From Fodinibius roseus (GTDB lineage: Bacteria; Bacteroidota; Rhodothermia; Balneolales; Balneolaceae), in contig NZ_FQUS01000001.1 of the NCBI RefSeq assembly GCF_900129315.1, positions 186,001 to 250,000 of the forward strand: DNA of 64,000 nucleotides. The letters run 5' to 3'. Positions 63,481-64,000 of this stretch are shown here, in pieces. Positions within the stretch are counted from its first letter, which is position 1. Each line of letters opens with the position of its first letter. Made by a program: the position numbers and the translations under genes. The notes under the pieces are model-generated. The model was not told the DNA's origin. It did no database searches and saw only the letters and a program-made list of their open reading frames with translations.

Positions 63481-64000
63481 ATGAAACGACTCATTACCTT
63501 ACTCGTCCTTTTAGGTTTATCCTTTTCATCCTGCGACTCACCGGTGAGCGATTTAAGCAGTGATCCACAGTCCTCATCCGATGCTGTTGACATCATATCT
63601 CAAATACCATCCGGTACGCCCCCGGCAAAGGCTGATTCCATTCGCAAGGCGATCTGGAAGCAATTTAAAGAACAGCACGGTTCCGAATGGAGCATCCGCT
63701 GGAGTAAAGATACTGATCTGCCGGCTGCCGGCTTCCGTCTTTTCCGGACAGACCAAGGAAACTTATCCCGGCAAGTCCCAACAAGCGGCCCGGTCTTTTT
63801 TAACCCGATACGGGGCGTTGTTTGGGATATCGGATATAAACCAACTGGGTTATACTAAAACCCAAACGCACCGGGGCATACAGCATGTTACCTTTCAACA
63901 AACTGTTCAAGGTATTCCAGTGTATGAGGCCGAGTACAAAGTGCATCTGCGCTCTGATGGCCGGGTAGATATGGTCAATGGAAATGGCTGCCGATGATGC
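63481..64000 (+). pseudogene. FTP-domain (fungalysin/thermolysin propeptide) lipoprotein, frameshifted, 3' end outside window
   Basis: The gene starts with a lipoprotein signal (MKRLITLLVLLGLSFSSC) and IRWSKDTDLPA. It then changes frame: the exact tandem duplication of CTGCCGG (63718-63724 and 63725-63731) inserts 7 bases. Dropping one copy joins DLPA to SVFSGQTKETYPGKSQQAARSFL and then VTFQQTVQGIPVYEAEYKVHL and GRVDMVNGN, a clear FTP propeptide domain as found before M4/M36 metallopeptidases and some T9SS cargo. In the duplicated form the reading ends at 63858. A second stop (63995-63997) in the restored frame suggests further decay or another shift near the window end. Confidence 0.75.

Overview
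The window looks like a chromosome segment of a Gram-negative, heterotrophic member of the Bacteroidota/Balneolota group (Balneolaceae-like is my best guess). The reasons are two SusC/SusD outer-membrane glycan uptake pairs, many lipoproteins, Tat-exported Gfo/Idh/MocA oxidoreductases, ECF sigma factors paired with TPR protein kinases or a beta-barrel protein, and a Bacteroidota-style cobalamin uptake set. No tRNA, rRNA, CRISPR array or intact mobile element was seen.

Layout. (1) 1-17048 (+): a polysaccharide utilisation region: a SusC (5' end outside the window) and SusD, a DUF6807-ThuA protein, two Gfo/Idh/MocA-type proteins, a sialate O-acetylesterase pseudogene reduced to its two ends, a Tat-exported GH3 lipoprotein with a PA14 domain, and a second SusC/SusD pair preceded by LacI-type operators. 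(2) 17164-19014 (-): purK-purE. (3) 19194-20273 (+): prfA. (4) 20676-26571 (-): an ECF sigma factor followed by two paralogous Ser/Thr kinases with TPR tails. (5) 27233-29484 (-): an envelope cluster (DUF5777 barrel, YceI, cytochrome c lipoprotein, tiny lipoprotein). (6) 29550-31403 (-): an ECF sigma factor and a protein joining an inner-membrane helix to an outer-membrane barrel. (7) 32012-33807 (+): Bax inhibitor-1 family protein and MltG. (8) 33970-43852 (-): a housekeeping run: LpoA-like, guaA, gcvH, accC, accB, efp, an NSS transporter, metG. (9) 44344-50202 (-): CNNM-type CBS protein, Thr/Ser dehydratase-like enzyme, membrane MutS-like ATPase, ABC-F ATPase. (10) 50440-61869 (+): a vitamin B12 block. 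Cobalamin riboswitch 1 leads btuF-btuC-btuD; riboswitch 2 leads a BtuB-like receptor and a BtuG-like propeller lipoprotein; next comes the B12-dependent ribonucleotide reductase nrdJ with DnaA-box-like sites upstream. (11) 62296-64000 (+): a PD40 propeller lipoprotein, then a structured leader and a frameshifted FTP-domain protein.

The most coherent system is the B12 block: surface capture (BtuG-like), outer-membrane transport (BtuB-like), periplasmic binding and inner-membrane import (BtuFCD), all under two riboswitches that share the same downstream hairpin, beside a major B12-consuming enzyme whose upstream region suggests coupling to DnaA and replication. The least explained items are the multi-hairpin leader at 63349-63474, the 143-bp imperfect palindrome upstream of metG, and the 76-bp repeats on both sides of nrdJ.
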